This document shows, piece by piece, positions 62,266-64,000 of a stretch of 64,000 bases of DNA. A model generated the notes under the pieces. That model made no database searches and had not been told where the DNA came from. It saw only the letters and a program-made list of their open reading frames with translations. A program made the position numbers and the translations under genes. Every line of letters begins with the position of its first letter. The stretch's first letter is position 1. The stretch is from Microbacterium sp. cx-55 (GTDB taxonomy: Bacteria > Actinomycetota > Actinomycetes > Actinomycetales > Microbacteriaceae): NCBI RefSeq assembly GCF_021117345.1, contig NZ_CP088261.1, positions 2,604,001 to 2,668,000 of the forward strand. Reading direction: 5' to 3'.

Positions 62266-62388
62266 TCAGCCCTGCCGCCCCTTGAACCGGGGGTTGAGCT
62301 TGTTGATGACGAAGACTCGTCCGCGCCGACGCACCACCTGCGCGCCGGGCTGGTTCTTCAACGATTTGAGTGACGACCGAACTTTCAC
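62266..62388 (-). CDS. rpmJ: 50S ribosomal protein L36, cysteine-free paralogue
   Basis: A 40-residue frame from a GTG at 62388 to TGA at 62266: [15 protein letters not shown]... [22 protein letters not shown]. It is the L36 family, type YkgO/L36-2, lacking the four zinc-binding Cys/His residues of the normal L36. Such C-minus forms replace the zinc form when zinc is scarce and are Zur-repressed in many bacteria. The Shine-Dalgarno AAGGAG sits six bases before the GTG. An AT-rich dyad lies directly upstream (62401-62417). Confidence 0.93.
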   Translation of the reverse strand: MKVRSSLKSLKNQPGAQVVRRRGRVFVINKLNPRFKGRQG

Positions 62389-62400
62389 AGCGACTCCTTA

Positions 62401-62431
62401 TTGATAATAGTTCTCAAGAAGAGACTATGCT
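62401..62431. promoter_or_regulatory. Zur-like box and divergent promoter
   Basis: TTGATAATAGTTCTCAA (62401-62417) is an AT-rich imperfect palindrome in a GC-rich genome, Fur/Zur-box-like. For the plus gene, TTGATA (62401-62406) and TATGCT (62426-62431) form a -35/-10 with a 19-base spacer; for the minus L36 gene, TATTAT (62409-62404) can be the -10. Zur bound here would block both. Assignment rests on the target genes and base composition, not on a full consensus match. Confidence 0.65.
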
Positions 62432-62492
62432 GATCACTCGGCGGATGCGACGTCCGCCGCGAAGTGAGCCGTCAAGAGGAAGAGGTGCCGAC

Positions 62493-63497
62493 ATGGAGTC
62501 CGGCCCCATCGTGATCGTCGGCGTCTGCACGCCGGAACGTCGTCGATACGTGTCGCGCGCGGCTGCCGCGCTCAGCCTGCGGGTCGCGCACGCCGCCGGA
62601 GGGCGCGGGAGGACGGCGTCGCTGCCGACGAATCCGCACACCGTCAGCGCGGACGCGCAGCGCGGGATGCTGATCGACGCCGCGACCGACATCGAACTCG
62701 AGCACTTCCTCGTCTCGCCACGAGAACTCGTCGACGTCGTGTGCGTGGTCGATGCGGTGCACATGCTCGGCGACTTGCGCGACGACGTGCCCCTGATGGA
62801 GCACGCCCCGGCCGGCGATGACCGCGGCGACCACGGTTCACGCGCACGGCAGGCCGCATCCTTCATCGAAGCCGCGTCGCTCGTCGCCTTCGTGAACTGG
62901 GAAGAGGTCGAGACCGCCCGACTCGCGGTGCTCATGGCGCTCGCGTCACACCTGAACCCGACTGCCCGCATCCGGCTCAGCCGTCACCCCGCGGACGACG
63001 TGCGGTCGATTGCCGCCGCAGCGCCGACCGAGACCCCCTGGCAAATGCGCGCGGGGTGGGTGCAGGCGCTCAACAGCGAGCACGAACCGTTCATGACCGA
63101 CCGGCGGGTGCAGACCTTCCGCTACGAACAGCTCCGCGCCTTCCACCCCGGCCGGCTTCGCGAGGTGCTCGACGACGACATCGACTCCGGCCGGATGGGG
63201 CGGGTGCTGCGTTCGGTCGGGTTCTGCCGACTCGCCACGCGACCGAACATCCTGGGGCGCTGGGAGCAGGTCGGATCCGCGATGTGGATCGATCCACTCG
63301 CCGAAGACGACGGCCTGCACACGGTCGGGCAGGAGATCGTCTTCACCGGACTCGACATGCATCCGCGCCGACTGCACGACGCCCTGGACCGCGCCGCGTT
63401 GACCGATGCCGAACTCGCGGGCGGTCCGGCGGTGTGGCGCCGCTTCGCCGATCCACTTCCACCGTGGCCGGTCGACACCTCGCGCACCGATCACTGA
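62493..63497 (+). CDS. degenerate COG0523 (CobW/ZNG-like) GTPase family protein
   Basis: 334 residues. The C-terminal half is a clear CobW C-terminal domain (TFRYEQLRAFHPGRLREVL, RSVGFCRLATRPNILGRWEQVGSAMW, QEIVFTGLDMHPRRLHDALD, DPLPPW). The N-terminal half keeps the VVCVVDAVHMLGD strand of the GTPase but lacks the GxxxxGKT Walker A loop and the CxCC metal site. It therefore probably cannot hydrolyse GTP as its relatives do. COG0523 proteins are zinc-allocation chaperones under Zur control. The ATG at 62493 has AGGAAGAGG upstream; longer frames from 62370 or 62427 run into the box and promoter. Confidence 0.75.
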   Translation: MESGPIVIVGVCTPERRRYVSRAAAALSLRVAHAAGGRGRTASLPTNPHTVSADAQRGMLIDAATDIELEHFLVSPRELVDVVCVVDAVHMLGDLRDDVPLMEHAPAGDDRGDHGSRARQAASFIEAASLVAFVNWEEVETARLAVLMALASHLNPTARIRLSRHPADDVRSIAAAAPTETPWQMRAGWVQALNSEHEPFMTDRRVQTFRYEQLRAFHPGRLREVLDDDIDSGRMGRVLRSVGFCRLATRPNILGRWEQVGSAMWIDPLAEDDGLHTVGQEIVFTGLDMHPRRLHDALDRAALTDAELAGGPAVWRRFADPLPPWPVDTSRTDH

Positions 63498-63512
63498 CCG
63501 CGCGATCTGGAA

Positions 63513-64000
63513 TCAACGGGCCCCGCGCTCCCACGCCTGGGTCGCGACCTGCACCGCATCCCACGGAGATCCGAGCGGTGGCGTGTACGAGAGATCGAGA
63601 TCGCTCATCCCCGCGACGGTCATGCCGTGGTGGAGCGCGGTCGCGTAGGTGTCGACGCGTTTGGAGATCTCCGCCCCGCGGGCGCCGACGAGCTGCGCCC
63701 CGAGCAGACGACCATCGTCGGCATTGCCGGTGATCCGGATGCTGATGCGCGTCGCGCCCGGGTAGTAGCGCTTGTGGTCGTCGGCGATCGCCGTGTGGCT
63801 GCGCGGCGCGAAGCCGGCGTCTGCAGCGTCGTGGTCGCGGAGGCCGGTGCGGGCTGCCACGACGTCGAAGACCTTGACCACCTGGGTCCCGAGGCTCCCC
63901 ACGAAGCGCGCGTCGCCCCCGATCGCGTTCTCACCGGCGACGCGACCCTGCTTGTGCGCCGTCGTGCCGAGCGGAAGATAGGTCGTCCCGAGCAGGCGGT
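63513..64000 (-). CDS. FAD/NAD(P)-disulfide oxidoreductase, C-terminal part
   Basis: The gene enters from beyond the right edge. The visible 162 codons include YLPLGTTAHKQGRVAGENAIGG (end of the FAD domain) and the dimerisation domain (GTQVVKVFDVVAARTGL, and YYPGATRISIRI). This is the pattern of CoA-disulfide reductase/NADH oxidase-type flavoproteins, which reduce CoA disulfides or O2. The N-terminal FAD/NAD motifs and active-site Cys are outside the window. Its stop lies 16 bases from the stop of the convergent COG0523 gene. Confidence 0.85.
   Translation of the reverse strand, partial: RLLGTTYLPLGTTAHKQGRVAGENAIGGDARFVGSLGTQVVKVFDVVAARTGLRDHDAADAGFAPRSHTAIADDHKRYYPGATRISIRITGNADDGRLLGAQLVGARGAEISKRVDTYATALHHGMTVAGMSDLDLSYTPPLGSPWDAVQVATQAWERGAR

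Overview
The window is a high-GC actinobacterial chromosome segment, most likely from Microbacterium or a close relative in the Microbacteriaceae. This rests on the strong GC3 codon bias, the frequent GGATGC/GCATCC sequences inside genes, the tRNA-Trp/secE/nusG/rplKA block, a NusG with a long acidic N-terminus, a RamB-type regulator divergent from aceA, and many GTG starts. I see no prophage, transposase, rRNA operon or CRISPR array. It reads as ordinary chromosome with unusual repeats between the genes.

Layout. 1-4.8 kb: a truncated DUF305 protein, a small membrane protein, a CtpE-like P-type ATPase broken by a frameshift, and an M20 amidohydrolase. 5.0-10.1 kb: a sugar ABC transporter (binding protein and two permeases, no ATPase) divergent from a LacI-family regulator, with four palindromic operator candidates between them. 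10.2-15.2 kb: a 1668-residue LPXTG-anchored fusion of a nuclease and a 5'-nucleotidase. 15.3-26.4 kb: rplL/rplJ with an L10 leader and attenuator, then about 7 kb of unrelated genes (YqaJ exonuclease, MFS exporter with MarR, quinone reductase, ArgP-like LysR with a LysE exporter, acylphosphatase), then rplA, rplK, nusG, secE and tRNA-Trp. 26.5-36.3 kb: a lipoprotein/HExxH pair, then a putrescine/GABA catabolic cluster (succinate-semialdehyde dehydrogenase, permease, universal stress protein, putrescine oxidase, GABA transaminase) divergent from a PucR regulator. 36.5-42 kb: a LysE-type exporter and the glyoxylate shunt (RamB-like regulator, aceA, aceB). 42-54.7 kb: a lipoprotein, CofE, an aminotransferase, MurB, a HadA/HadB-like pair, a TauE permease, an SDR/TetR pair, a CoA-binding protein with MetY, and an ammonium transporter. 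55-64 kb: a sensor kinase, PdxH, two acidic small proteins, an acyl-CoA synthetase, an LLM oxidoreductase, a D,D-carboxypeptidase, and a zinc-response locus with a cysteine-free L36 paralogue divergent from a degenerate COG0523 protein.

The strongest unexplained signals are intergenic. A roughly 75-bp element occurs three times; its 14-bp inverted-repeat arms carry a compensatory base change between copies. A 65-bp repeat between aceA and aceB ends in a 19-bp hairpin. Minisatellites begin at or just after the stop codons of several genes. Three GTTGA-N6-TCAAC operators overlap the promoter of the MFS/marR operon. An AT-rich, Zur-like box lies between the L36 paralogue, which is too short for ordinary ORF calling, and the COG0523-like gene.
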